Below are positions 8,453-17,729 of a stretch of 64,000 nt of DNA, in pieces. Source of the stretch: Myxococcales bacterium (GTDB taxonomy: Bacteria > Myxococcota_A > Polyangia > Palsa-1104 > JAEUJZ01); the NCBI GenBank assembly GCA_016794465.1, contig JAEUKA010000051.1, forward strand, positions 1 to 64,000, read 5' to 3'. The translations under genes were made by a program, and so were the position numbers. Numbering within the stretch: the stretch's first letter is position 1; each line of letters begins with the position of its first letter. Under the pieces are notes generated by a model, which made no database searches, was not told where the DNA came from, and saw only the letters and a program-made list of their open reading frames with translations.

Positions 8453-10930
8453 TCATGCGGGCCGGGGCTCATCGGCAGGTGAGAACTCTTTGATGAAGTG
8501 GTGACGGGGCAGCAGTGGCGAGGGCGATCCCGCCGCGAGCAGCCACAGCTGGTGGGCGCAGCGGGTGATCGCAATGTGCAGCAGATGCCGCGCTTCGGTG
8601 GTGTCGGGATAGGCGCTGCCGGTCGCGTCGAGGATCACCACGTAGTCGAACTCCAGGCCCTTGACCTGCATGACATCGGTGACATCGACGCCGGGGGCAA
8701 AGGTGAACTCGTGGCGGGCAACGCGGCGCAGGGACGGGACCTCGGACTTTTGCAGCCCTTGATAGAACAGCGTCGCGGTGCCGGCGTGTCGTGACACCAA
8801 GGCCACTGACGCGGTGGGCTCGCGCTGGAGCAGGCTGCGCAGCGACTCTCCGAGGAATGCCACCGCTTCACCGACTTCAGAAAAGGCAAAGGCGGCAATC
8901 GGCGCGCCGTGACGGGTGGCCAGCTGACGGCTCTCATCGGTGAGCAGCGGTCCCAGCACCTCGTGCGCCAGCTGCATCACCTCGGCCGTCGAGCGATACA
9001 TAATGTGGAGCCGCTGGATGTGGACATGGCGCAGTCCCACCGCCGGCAGCAGCTCTTCCCAGCGCGAGAAGCCGTTGTCGAACACCAGTCGCTGCGCGAC
9101 ATCGCCGGCCATGGTCAGAGACGGCTCGGCGCCGGCGTGCTTGTCGTCGGAGCCAATGCAGCCGATGAGCAGCTTGACCTCGATGACCGACAGATCCTGC
9201 ACTTCGTCGATGACCATGTGCTCGTAGCGGACGTAGCCCTTGCCCGACGAGTGATCGAGCCCGCCGTACTTGAGCCGGTACAGATACAGCAGCAGCGGAT
9301 CATCTTCGACATCGAGCATGCCAGCCGGGCTGCCTTCATCGAGCGGACGGCCATCGACGGCTTGGAACCGCTCGGGATCGACATCGTCGGGCAGCTCCTC
9401 GACCTCTTCGAGCTGGGCTTTGACGTGCTCGACCAGCTCGCGGACATCGGCGCGGGTGATGGCGGGCTGGCCGCTGCCCTGCGGGGTGTGGGCCGACAAG
9501 GCTGAAAACAGCCGCTCGCCATCGGTCAGACACTCCCCCAGGTCGCGAAAGACATCGCCGGCCCGTCGGGACAAGCGCCGCAGCAGCTCGTCGATGCGCT
9601 GCCCCAGACCCGGCTCGAGCCGGTCGGCCACGGTGGATCGCACCCCCCGACAGCGCAGCCGCAGCGGTCGCTCTTTGCGGGCATCCCACTCGCTGAGCAC
9701 GCGGTTCTGCGAGGCCGGAAAGCCGCCAAGTGCCGCCTGTAGCTCAGCGCGCATGCTGACGGCCTGATCGGCAACATACTGTTCCAGCAGCGCCAGCATG
9801 CCGGGGTGTTTTTTCAGCCGGGACACCACCTGCGGTGTCTCGTGGTTTTGCTGATCCGGTAGGTGTTTGAGCAGCCGCTTGCGATGGTGGCGCATCCAGC
9901 CGGCACTGGTCTGCACCGGAACGCCGCTGACACCGAGCGCAGGCAGCACGCCGCTGACATAACGAACCAGCGCTTCGCTTGGGACAATCACCATGACCTT
10001 GGCGCCTCGGAAGCGGGCGGGCTGCTGAAAGTGCAGGTACGCGACCCGGTGAAGCGCGACCGTGGTCTTGCCGCTGCCAGCGCCGCCTTGGATGACCACC
10101 ACGCCACTGTCTGGCTGGCTGATCAGCTCAAACTGGTGGCGGTCGATGAGTGCGGCGATCTCAGGCAAGTGCTTGTCGGCGCGGCCCACGAAGTCTGCTT
10201 CGGGCTTGGCCGGGGCCTTGGGTCGGCTGCCGTCTTTGTCCTTGTCCTTGTCCTTGTCTTTGTCCTTGTGGATGGGCAGCGGCTTGGGCGCCCGGGCCGA
10301 CAGCCCTTGTCCACCTTGCAGCGCGGGCAGCGCCTGGCTCTCGGCTTCCCACCAGACATCATCGGAGTCGCAGAAGTAGACGCCTTGCGGACAGCTGATG
10401 CGGCGCAGCTTGCCGGCGGTGATGGTGACGCTGCGGCGGACCTCGACGACGCCTTGCAGCACCGTCTGCCCGATGTGCTCGTCGTAGTCGTCGCCTTCTT
10501 CGTAGCGGTAGTACAGCTGCGACACCGGAGCATCGCGCCAGTCGACGATCTGGATGCCGGCGGCGCGGTCGATGACGCCTCGGCGACCGATCAGCACGTC
10601 GCGGCTCGGGGCTTTGGCAGGCACAGACGCTTGGAGTCGCAGGTGGCCGAAGTACGGCGCTTGCTGGTCGATCGGCGCGACCGCTTTGCCCCGGCGGTTC
10701 ACGGCCAGCGCGCTGATGCGAGTCATCTGTTCTACGAGCGGTGGCAAGTCCTCGGGCTTGGCTTCGGCGATCGCGTCACGCAGCTCGATCAGCTCGGCTT
10801 CGTGGCTATCGTTTCTGCGGTCGGCAGCCAGCGAGGCGCTGCTTAAAAAGGTGGCCACTCGCTCCCAGAGGCTTAGCTCCTCTTGGATGATGGCGGCGGC
10901 GGGCGACGATGGAAGAACGGGCCGAGGCAT
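8453..10930 (-). CDS. HelD-like SF1 helicase (UvrD/Rep superfamily, RNA polymerase recycling type)
   Basis: The 825-residue product has the HelD layout: an N-terminal helical arm (WERVATFLSSAS...), a HelD-type DAPVSQLYYRYEEGD segment, Walker A GGAGSGKTTVALHR, a large insertion, Walker B HMVIDEVQDLS, and C-terminal motifs HIMYRST, DVMQVKGLEFDYV and LHIAITRCAHQLWLL. HelD-family enzymes use ATP to release RNA polymerase from DNA in other bacteria; that role is inferred. ATG 10930 is preferred over an upstream extension that would run into the divergent pyrophosphatase gene. Between the second domain and Walker A lies a run of six Asp-Lys pairs encoded by a hexanucleotide repeat. Confidence 0.88.
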   Translation of the reverse strand: MPRPVLPSSPAAAIIQEELSLWERVATFLSSASLAADRRNDSHEAELIELRDAIAEAKPEDLPPLVEQMTRISALAVNRRGKAVAPIDQQAPYFGHLRLQASVPAKAPSRDVLIGRRGVIDRAAGIQIVDWRDAPVSQLYYRYEEGDDYDEHIGQTVLQGVVEVRRSVTITAGKLRRISCPQGVYFCDSDDVWWEAESQALPALQGGQGLSARAPKPLPIHKDKDKDKDKDKDGSRPKAPAKPEADFVGRADKHLPEIAALIDRHQFELISQPDSGVVVIQGGAGSGKTTVALHRVAYLHFQQPARFRGAKVMVIVPSEALVRYVSGVLPALGVSGVPVQTSAGWMRHHRKRLLKHLPDQQNHETPQVVSRLKKHPGMLALLEQYVADQAVSMRAELQAALGGFPASQNRVLSEWDARKERPLRLRCRGVRSTVADRLEPGLGQRIDELLRRLSRRAGDVFRDLGECLTDGERLFSALSAHTPQGSGQPAITRADVRELVEHVKAQLEEVEELPDDVDPERFQAVDGRPLDEGSPAGMLDVEDDPLLLYLYRLKYGGLDHSSGKGYVRYEHMVIDEVQDLSVIEVKLLIGCIGSDDKHAGAEPSLTMAGDVAQRLVFDNGFSRWEELLPAVGLRHVHIQRLHIMYRSTAEVMQLAHEVLGPLLTDESRQLATRHGAPIAAFAFSEVGEAVAFLGESLRSLLQREPTASVALVSRHAGTATLFYQGLQKSEVPSLRRVARHEFTFAPGVDVTDVMQVKGLEFDYVVILDATGSAYPDTTEARHLLHIAITRCAHQLWLLAAGSPSPLLPRHHFIKEFSPADEPRPA
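10228..10268. repeat. Hexanucleotide microsatellite inside the HelD-like gene
   Basis: Perfect and near-perfect copies of the 6-mer TTGTCC (TTGTCT/TTTGTC variants) on the plus strand encode an alternating Asp-Lys tract on the minus strand. The repeat is in frame (6 bp = 2 codons), so length changes would alter only a linker. It lies immediately N-terminal of a Pro/Lys-rich stretch and the ATPase Walker A. Confidence 0.9.
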
Positions 10931-11073
10931 GGGCAGGGCAGTATGCCTGGCAAGCCTGCGCACAGCAACGCACACCTGCGGGCCGTGAAAAAGCACCGGG
11001 CGCAGCAAAGATGCGGCAGTGTGGCTGCGGGTGCGTGGTAGACTGCGCGTTCCCCACCCGAGGGGTCTACACC

Positions 11074-11823
11074 ATGCCTTCGTGCCACTTGGTTTCTGAT
11101 CTGCCGCCCTTTGACGCCCAGCACAACCTGCGCGTGGTCGTCGAAACACCACGGGGCGCCAACATCAAGATCAAGTACGACGAAGACCTGGGCTGCTTTT
11201 CGCTCAGTCGAATCTTGCCGCTTGGCGTGACGTATCCGTACGACTTTGGCTTTGTTCCGCAGACGCTGGCTCAGGACGGCGACCCGCTCGATGTGATGGT
11301 GCTGATTGATGCGCTGACCTATCCGGGCGTGGTGATCTCCTGTCGGCTGCTCGGAGCGCTGCAGGTCGAAGAGCGCGGGCTGCGCGGTCGGCCCAATCAT
11401 CGGCTGGTGGCGGTGCCGGTGAAAGCGGCGCGCAAAGACGAGCTGCGCAACTTCTCGGACCTGGGTCGGCGGATGCAGCAGGAGCTAGAGCGCTTCTTTG
11501 TGATGTCGTCGGCGTTTACCAGCAAAGATCCGGTCGTGCGGGGCTGGGTCGGTCCCGATGCCGCGTTTGACATGGTGCAGCGCTCGATCTCTCGCTACAA
11601 AGAACGGCAGCTTCAGCGGCTCCAGCGGCAGGGCAGCGGATCGGCTGCTGTGGCCGCCGTGTCACTTGCCAGCAGTGTTCCGATGGATGCGCAGCCAGCC
11701 GCCAAAGAGCCGGCGCTCGACACCCCGCCCGCCGCGCTTGCAGTGGCCCCGCCGGGAGAGCTTCCCGGACTGATCGAGCCGGGCAGTGGCGAAGTCGTCG
11801 AATCCGCCGTCAAGACTTCATAA
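11074..11823 (+). CDS. ppa: Inorganic pyrophosphatase (family I) with C-terminal extension
   Basis: The enzyme hydrolyses PPi to phosphate in the cytoplasm. The first ~175 residues are a standard family I pyrophosphatase: ETPRGANIKIKYDED, PYDFGFVPQT and the metal-binding signature DGDPLDVMV. The product is 249 residues, about 70 more than bacterial homologues; the extra Ala/Pro/Glu-rich tail (after LQRLQRQGSG) looks disordered. A conserved K-DEL-x(1-3)-F stretch is present (KDELRNFSDL). ATG 11074 follows GAGGGG. In-frame sequence upstream to 10909 overlaps the divergent helicase start and is rejected. The two genes share an intergenic region of about 140 bp. Confidence 0.95.
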   Translation: MPSCHLVSDLPPFDAQHNLRVVVETPRGANIKIKYDEDLGCFSLSRILPLGVTYPYDFGFVPQTLAQDGDPLDVMVLIDALTYPGVVISCRLLGALQVEERGLRGRPNHRLVAVPVKAARKDELRNFSDLGRRMQQELERFFVMSSAFTSKDPVVRGWVGPDAAFDMVQRSISRYKERQLQRLQRQGSGSAAVAAVSLASSVPMDAQPAAKEPALDTPPAALAVAPPGELPGLIEPGSGEVVESAVKTS

Positions 11824-11929
11824 AGTCAGACGCGATTGAACCGAGGACTTGGGGCAGCGTACGCTCGCAGAAGGGCGCGCGATCGGCTTCGACGAAGGCG
11901 CTCGTACACGTTCTTTAGGGGGATTTACG

Positions 11930-13249
11930 ATGACGTGGCTGCGACTGGCCGTGCTGTGGGCTGTGAGTCTGTTTGCGGTGCCATCTGCGTGGGCTGGGCG
12001 CTGTCCCAACGTCGGCATCATCCTCGATCGCTCGGGGTCGATGGCGCAGGCCACCGATGGCAGTGCGCCGACCCCGACCAACCCCGCCAAGTGGGAGCTT
12101 GCGACCAAAGCGGTCAGCGATCTGGTCAATCAGCACGACGGCAAGTTCCCGATGGGCCTGGTGTACTTTCCATCGACCAGCGTGACCGGCGTCTGTGCCA
12201 CCAGCGCGAGCTTCGACATCCCGATTGGCTACGGCAACAAGAGCACCATCTTAGGCTCGCTCACAACCGTCAAGCCGAGCGGCAACACCCCGACCGGCGA
12301 CGCCATAAGCAACGCGATCAACGAGCCGTCGTTCCTTGATGCCGCGCGCAAGCAGTTCGTCATCCTGATCACGGACGGCAAGCCGTGCTGTATGCCGGGC
12401 TGCACCGATGCCTCGGTCTTGGCCTTCGATGCCGTCAGCGCAGTGCAGCGCGGACGCGGGCGCCAGGTCGAGATCAAGACCTTCGTGGTCGGCTTCGGAC
12501 GGCTGGCTCCCGACGAGCTGCAGGTCATGAACGACATGGCAGATGCCGGCGGTGTCCCGGCGGCGACCAGCGGCATGTATCACTACTATCGCGCGGAAGA
12601 CTCGACGGCACTCAGCGCAGCGCTCGACGGCATCATCAAGACCGTGATCTTGGGCGGCGGCGATGTCGGCGGCGGCACCACCATCTGCGATGACAGCTGC
12701 TACTCGGTTCCCTGCGGCAGCGGCCAGATCTGCGTCAGCGCTCAGTGCCAAAAGAACCCGTGCGCCAGCGTGTCGTGCCCAGCCGGCAGCTACTGCTACA
12801 CCAGTGGAACCTCAGCGGGGCAGTGCATCGGCCCGTGCCGCGACGCCTGTCCGAGCGGTCAGCGCTGTGTGCGCGGTAGCTGCCAAGCCTCCGCCTGTCC
12901 GGACCCGTGTGCCAAGGGCGAGATCTGCGAGGGCGGCAGCTGCCGGCCCGATCCAGCGTGCGCGGGCAAGAGCTGCAAGACCGGTCAAGGCTGCGTCGCC
13001 GGCGCTTGTGTCGATGACCCGTGTTCCTACCTGACCTGTCCGAAAAACTTCGCCTGCGTGGCGATGGAAGGGACCTGCTTGCCGCTGCCCGGCACCGACC
13101 CGCATGCCGACGATCCCAACCAGATGACGGTCAGCGGCTGTAGCTGCGATCTGCGGCAAGGTGCGGCGGCCCAGGGGACGCTGTCGGTGTTGGCGTCGCT
13201 TGGGCTGGCGGCAGTGCTGCTGCGCCGTCGTCGCTCGCTGCGGTCGTAA
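11930..13249 (+). CDS. Secreted von Willebrand factor A domain protein with MYXO-CTERM-like tail
   Basis: The 439-residue product begins with a clear signal peptide (MTWLRLAVLWAVSLFAVPSAWA). The vWA domain follows with an intact MIDAS DRSGS at residues 33-37, and PTGDAI and ILITDGKP further on. Residues ~245-400 are a Cys-rich stalk of repeated 6-8-Cys modules (CGSGQICVSAQC, CPSGQRCVRGSC, CKTGQGCVAGAC) resembling EGF/Dickkopf-like repeats. The C-terminus GCSCDLRQG, a hydrophobic helix and RRRRS form a MYXO-CTERM-type sorting signal, which in Myxococcota is processed so the protein stays at the outer membrane. A likely role is metal-dependent surface adhesion. ATG 11930 is preceded by AGGGGGA. 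Confidence 0.93.
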   Translation: MTWLRLAVLWAVSLFAVPSAWAGRCPNVGIILDRSGSMAQATDGSAPTPTNPAKWELATKAVSDLVNQHDGKFPMGLVYFPSTSVTGVCATSASFDIPIGYGNKSTILGSLTTVKPSGNTPTGDAISNAINEPSFLDAARKQFVILITDGKPCCMPGCTDASVLAFDAVSAVQRGRGRQVEIKTFVVGFGRLAPDELQVMNDMADAGGVPAATSGMYHYYRAEDSTALSAALDGIIKTVILGGGDVGGGTTICDDSCYSVPCGSGQICVSAQCQKNPCASVSCPAGSYCYTSGTSAGQCIGPCRDACPSGQRCVRGSCQASACPDPCAKGEICEGGSCRPDPACAGKSCKTGQGCVAGACVDDPCSYLTCPKNFACVAMEGTCLPLPGTDPHADDPNQMTVSGCSCDLRQGAAAQGTLSVLASLGLAAVLLRRRRSLRS

Positions 13250-13379
13250 GGTCGGCGGGCGGGCTCGGCTGGGCGGCGTCGGAGTTGTCAGCTTCGTGTA
13301 GGCGCGGTACTTATGGCCTCGTCACGCAGCGCGGCTGCGGCAAGACACGCGAACAGTTGGCAGACAAGGAGATTTGGAG

Positions 13380-15242
13380 ATGGGCGCAGCCCCGCAGAAT
13401 CCGGCCCCGGTGAGCGAAGCAGAACTGGAACGGATGCGTCACTCGACGGCGCACCTTTTGGCAGCAGCTGTCGCAGCCCTGTGGCCCGAGGCCCGCTTTG
13501 GCGTCGGCCCGGCGATCAAGTTTGGTTTCTTCTACGACATCGAAGTACCGGTCGCGATCGGTCCCAAGGAGCTAGAGCGCATCGAGCAGAAGATGCGCGA
13601 GCTACGCAAAAAGAAGCTCAGCTTTGAGCGCATCGAGCTGCCGATCGAAGACGCGATTGCCGAGATGGAGCGGCGCGGACAGCGCTACAAGGTCGAGCTG
13701 CTGACGCTGTTGCGCGACAAGGGCTCGACCGCCGTGGCCAAAGAGACGGGCGATGAGAGCGTCGTCGATGGTGCCGGCCAGAGCACGGTGTCGTTTTACA
13801 AAACGGGCGACTTTGTCGATCTGTGCCGAGGTCCGCACGTCAGTGTCACGACCGAGATCGGCGCGTTCAAGCTGACCACCGTCGCGGGCGCGTACTGGCG
13901 AGGCGACGAGCGCAACCCGCAGCTGCAGCGCATCTATGGCCTGATGTTCGCGACCCAAGAGGAGCTGGAGCGTCACATCCAGCTGCTCGAAGAGGCCAAG
14001 CGGCGCGATCACCGGCGGCTCGGGCAAGAGCTGGATCTGTTTACCTTTTCGGACTTGGTGGGGCCGGGCCTGCCGCTGTTTACCCCGCGTGGGACGCTGC
14101 TGCGGCGGCTGCTGGAGGACTTCGTGCAGTCGCTGCAAGAGCCGCTCGGCTACCAGCGGGTGCAGATTCCGCACATCACCAAGAACGACCTCTACAAGAC
14201 CTCGGGGCACTGGGACAAGTTTCAGGAAGACCTGTTTCACGTCCGAGGCAAGAGCGGCGAGGAGTTCTGCATCAAGCCGATGAACTGCCCGCACCACACG
14301 CAGATCTTTGCGTGTCGGCAGCGCTCGTATCGCGATCTGCCGATCCGGCTGTCGGAAGTGACCAGCGTCTATCGCGATGAGCTGCCGGGTGCGCTGCAAG
14401 GCCTGTCGCGGGTGCGGATGATTACCCAAGACGATGCCCACGTGTTCTGCACGCCCGAGCAAGTGCAAGACGAAGCGCTGCGCATCTACCAAATCATCGA
14501 CGCGTTCTATCGGCCGTTTGGGATGCAGCTGTCGATTCGGCTGTCGCTGTGGGATGCCGAGAAGCCGCAGAAGTACCTGGGCACCAAAGAGATGTGGGAG
14601 AGCGCCCAAGAGCAGCTGCGCTCGGTGCTGCGGACCCGGGGCGTGACGTGGATCGAGGAAGCGGGCGAGGCGGCGTTCTACGGACCGAAGATTGACTTTA
14701 CCGCCAAAGACGCGCTCGACCGGGCGTGGCAGCTGGCGACGATTCAGCTCGACTTCAACCTGCCGGAGCGCTTCGACCTCAAGTACATTGCCGAGGACGG
14801 TCAGCCTCGGAGGCCGGTGATGCTGCATCGCGCGGTGCTCGGCTCGGTCGAGCGCTTCATGTCGGTGCTGATTGAGCACTATGCCGGCGCGTTCCCGACC
14901 TGGCTGTCGCCGCTACAGGCGGTGGTGGTGCCGATTGCGGACCGCCACAACGCCTACGCGCAGAGCATCGTTGAAAAGCTTGGGTCCGTGCCGCTGCGCA
15001 GTGGAATCGGTGGCGGGATTCGGGCCGAGGTCGATGACTCGCGGGAGTCGATGCAGAAGAAGATTCGCAACGCCCAGCTACGGAAGATCCCGTACATGCT
15101 GGTCGTCGGGGATCGCGAGCAAGCAGAGGGCGCGGCGGCGGTGCGACTGCGCTCGGGCACGGATCTGAAGGCGCTGCCCCTCGATGCGATCATCGCGCGC
15201 CTGCAAGCCGAGATCGAGACGCGAACCGATCAGCCTACGTAG
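13380..15242 (+). CDS. thrS: Threonyl-tRNA synthetase lacking the TGS domain
   Basis: The enzyme charges tRNA-Thr with threonine. The 620-residue product starts directly with the N2 editing domain (MRHSTAHLLAAAV, with the HxxxH and CRGPHV zinc-type motifs). It then has the class II catalytic core (motif 2 region VYRDELPGALQGLSRVRMITQDDAH, zinc ligands including the Cys of MNCPHH, motif 3 LHRAVLGSVERFM) and the anticodon-binding domain ending DLKALPLDAII. The ~60-residue N-terminal TGS (N1) domain of E. coli-type ThrRS is absent, and no frame upstream restores it. ATG 13380 has AAGGAGA 7 bp upstream; the TTG at 13374 is too close to that site. The usual infC-rpmI-rplT neighbours are not downstream. 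Confidence 0.96.
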   Translation: MGAAPQNPAPVSEAELERMRHSTAHLLAAAVAALWPEARFGVGPAIKFGFFYDIEVPVAIGPKELERIEQKMRELRKKKLSFERIELPIEDAIAEMERRGQRYKVELLTLLRDKGSTAVAKETGDESVVDGAGQSTVSFYKTGDFVDLCRGPHVSVTTEIGAFKLTTVAGAYWRGDERNPQLQRIYGLMFATQEELERHIQLLEEAKRRDHRRLGQELDLFTFSDLVGPGLPLFTPRGTLLRRLLEDFVQSLQEPLGYQRVQIPHITKNDLYKTSGHWDKFQEDLFHVRGKSGEEFCIKPMNCPHHTQIFACRQRSYRDLPIRLSEVTSVYRDELPGALQGLSRVRMITQDDAHVFCTPEQVQDEALRIYQIIDAFYRPFGMQLSIRLSLWDAEKPQKYLGTKEMWESAQEQLRSVLRTRGVTWIEEAGEAAFYGPKIDFTAKDALDRAWQLATIQLDFNLPERFDLKYIAEDGQPRRPVMLHRAVLGSVERFMSVLIEHYAGAFPTWLSPLQAVVVPIADRHNAYAQSIVEKLGSVPLRSGIGGGIRAEVDDSRESMQKKIRNAQLRKIPYMLVVGDREQAEGAAAVRLRSGTDLKALPLDAIIARLQAEIETRTDQPT

Positions 15243-15293
15243 CCACACGCTCGCCCCCGACGTACGCCCCTTTCCGACGAAGCCCAAAACCCA

Positions 15294-15333
15294 GATATCG
15301 GCCCCGGTATCAGAGTTGGTACGATAACTCTGA
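15294..15333. promoter_or_regulatory. Two adjacent dyads upstream of the histidine kinase
   Basis: GATATCGG/CCGGTATC (one mismatch, 2 bp centre, 15294-15311) is directly followed by a perfect 8 bp inverted repeat TCAGAGTT-N8-AACTCTGA (15310-15333), 21 bp before the kinase ATG. No T-run follows, so an operator or leader hairpin is more likely than an intrinsic terminator for thrS. Confidence 0.5.
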
Positions 15334-15353
15334 GTCCCCTGCCGTCCTTGCCG

Positions 15354-17660
15354 ATGCTCTACCTCCGGCTCGCACCTTATGAGCTCTCGCTGCTGCTGGC
15401 ACTTTTGTGTCTTGTGCTGGTATGGCAGCGGCGGCAGATGCCGTGGGCGCGCTGTCTGATCGCGGCGCTGTTCTGCCAGGCGATCTACATCGCGGGTTAC
15501 CTGTGCGAGGTGCTGACGGAGAGCCTCGGCGGCAAGATCTTCTGGGACAACCTCCAGTGGCTGCCGAGCCTGAGCATCGTGCTGTTTCATGCGCTGTTCG
15601 TTCGCGCCTACACCGGCAAGAAGCCGCTGCCGGGCTGGCTGCTGCTCCAGCTTGGCATCGTGCCGATCGCGGTCACGATCTTGGCGTTCACCAATACGTG
15701 GCATCACTACATCGGGCTTGGCCATCGCATCATCCCCGGCTGGCCCGCCCCGGCGCTGTACTACGAGCTTGGCACCGTGGCCTGGCTGACGTTGCCGTAC
15801 TGGCTGGGGCTGCAAGGGATGTCGATCGTGACGATGGTGGAGTATGGGCTGGCGCAGCGCGGCGTGTTTCGTCGGCAAGCGCTGGGCATCCTCATCGGGC
15901 TGCTGCTGCCGACGCTGACGTTCGTTACGGCGCTCCTTGGGATCACGCTGGCTGGCTACCGCGACATCGGACCGCTGGCGCTGGCGCTGGCCAATGTCTT
16001 TATCATGTGGGCGCTGCTGCGGCAGCGGGCGCTGCACCTTGTGCCGATGGCGCGCGAGCTGGTGTTTGAACACCTTCAGGCCGGCGTGCTGGTGGTCGAT
16101 GAGGCGCGGCAGATCGTCGATGTCAACGGCTCGGCGGCGGCGCTGTTTGGACAGACCCCGGCGGCGCTGATTGGTCAGCCGGCGGTGCAGCTGCTGGCAC
16201 GCTGGCCAGAGGTTGCCGAGGCGGTACAGCGCGGGGAGAAGAGGCGGTGCGAGTACCGGCTCCCCGAGGACAGCGCGACCACGTGGCTTCAAGTCGATGT
16301 CCAGCCGATAGCGGACGAGCATCAGTCGGGCCTGCTGATCCTGACGCGGGATATCTCTGAAACGAAGCGAGCGGCCCAAGATGCGCTGCGACTGCGGGAA
16401 GAGGCACTGACTGCCAGCCAGGCCAAGAGCCGCTTTGTCGCCACCTTGAGTCACGAGATTCGCAATCCGCTGGCGGCGGTGATGGGCATCTCGCGGCTGC
16501 TCGGGGAGACAGAGCTGGCGCAAGAGCAGCATGACCTCTTGCGCCGGCTGGAAGGGGCCACGCGGCATCTTTTGGAGCTGCTGAACCACACGCTCGACTT
16601 CTCCAAGCTAGAGGCCGGGCGGCTGGTGCTGGCGCCGGTGGACTTCGATCTCGGCTCGCTGCTGTCGTCGATCACCGAGATGTTTTGGCTGAGCGCTCGC
16701 GACAAAGGCCTGCGCTTTTCGTTGAGTGTGGCCGAAGCGGTGCCTCACGCGCTGCACGGCGACGGCATGCGGCTTAAGCAGATCCTGACCAACCTCGTCG
16801 GCAACGCGATCAAGTTCACGGACTTTGGCGAGGTCGAGCTGTCGGTGTCCATGCAGAGCCAGTCGGCAGACGAGGTGGTGCTGGAGTTCATTATCCGAGA
16901 CACCGGCATCGGCCTTGATCCCGCGCAGCAAGCGGCGCTGTTTCGACCGTTTTCCCAGGCCACCGAGAACACCTCGAAGCGCTTTGGCGGCACGGGGCTG
17001 GGGCTGTCGATTAGTCACCAGCTGGCGCATCTGCTCGGCGGAGAGCTGACCTGCGAGAGCCAAAAAGGCGTCGGCAGTGTCTTCCGCTTAAAGGTCAAGC
17101 TGAAGGTTCGTGCGGCCCGCAAACAGTCGCCCGAGCTGGCGGCTGAGCTGGACCCGCAGACCTCGTCGCCGTCGATTCCGCCGAGTACCACCAGCCAGCC
17201 GTCGGGGCCGGTGTCTGCTCCGCCGGTCGAGCGGGCGCGCATCTTGCTGGCCGATGACAACCAGACCAACCAGCTGGTGACTCAAAAAATGCTGCGCCGG
17301 CTGGGCTATGACTGCGATCTGGCGAGCACGGGAGCGGCGGCGCTACGGCTGCTGTTTGGCCATCCCCAGGACCACTACGTGGCGGTGCTGATGGATTTGC
17401 AGATGCCGGAGCTGGACGGAAAAGCGGCGGTGCTGCAGCTGCGAGCCGATCCGCGCTTTGATGCACTGCCGATTGTGGCGCTGACCGGCGAGTCGCTGCC
17501 AGAGGTCATTCTCGACGTGCTGTCGTGTGGCATGGACGACATCATGCAGAAGCCGGTCGACCTGAAGACGCTGCGGAGCGTGCTGAAGCGTCAGATCAAA
17601 GCCAAGCGCGGCGAGAGCAGGGACAAGGAGCAGCCAAAGCCGGTGCCCAAAGACGGCTGA
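15354..17660 (+). CDS. Hybrid sensor histidine kinase: 7TM sensor, PAS, HisKA, HATPase, receiver
   Basis: The 768-residue membrane kinase starts with seven predicted hydrophobic helices (residues ~1-215) matching the 7TM sensor type (WDNLQWLPSLSIVLF). A PAS domain follows (VLVVDEARQIVDVNGSAAALFG). The HisKA phospho-acceptor is His367 in LSHEIRNPL. The ATPase has N-box TNLVGNAIKF, G1 DTGIGL and G2 GGTGLGLSIS. After a Ser/Pro linker a receiver carries the acceptor Asp681 in VLMDLQMPELDG with ADDN and the Thr/Lys positions conserved. Phosphorelay from a membrane or envelope signal to a separate Hpt or regulator is expected, but none is encoded next to it. ATG 15354 is chosen over TTG 15348. Two dyads lie just upstream. 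Confidence 0.94.
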   Translation: MLYLRLAPYELSLLLALLCLVLVWQRRQMPWARCLIAALFCQAIYIAGYLCEVLTESLGGKIFWDNLQWLPSLSIVLFHALFVRAYTGKKPLPGWLLLQLGIVPIAVTILAFTNTWHHYIGLGHRIIPGWPAPALYYELGTVAWLTLPYWLGLQGMSIVTMVEYGLAQRGVFRRQALGILIGLLLPTLTFVTALLGITLAGYRDIGPLALALANVFIMWALLRQRALHLVPMARELVFEHLQAGVLVVDEARQIVDVNGSAAALFGQTPAALIGQPAVQLLARWPEVAEAVQRGEKRRCEYRLPEDSATTWLQVDVQPIADEHQSGLLILTRDISETKRAAQDALRLREEALTASQAKSRFVATLSHEIRNPLAAVMGISRLLGETELAQEQHDLLRRLEGATRHLLELLNHTLDFSKLEAGRLVLAPVDFDLGSLLSSITEMFWLSARDKGLRFSLSVAEAVPHALHGDGMRLKQILTNLVGNAIKFTDFGEVELSVSMQSQSADEVVLEFIIRDTGIGLDPAQQAALFRPFSQATENTSKRFGGTGLGLSISHQLAHLLGGELTCESQKGVGSVFRLKVKLKVRAARKQSPELAAELDPQTSSPSIPPSTTSQPSGPVSAPPVERARILLADDNQTNQLVTQKMLRRLGYDCDLASTGAAALRLLFGHPQDHYVAVLMDLQMPELDGKAAVLQLRADPRFDALPIVALTGESLPEVILDVLSCGMDDIMQKPVDLKTLRSVLKRQIKAKRGESRDKEQPKPVPKDG

Positions 17661-17729
17661 GTGGCGGACCGTTCCCCGGAAGTGCGACGGTGAACAACGC
17701 CGCAGCCGCGCCTCCACTCGCGGGACTGG

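Noticed and set aside
11836..12339. Alternative plus frame inside the vWA gene
   Set aside because: Arg-rich shadow frame; the vWA/MYXO-CTERM frame is unmistakable.
15078..16589. Long minus-strand frame of 503 codons antisense to thrS and the histidine kinase
   Set aside because: High GC leaves antisense frames open; its translation is Gln/Arg-rich with no domain, while the sense frames are clear families.
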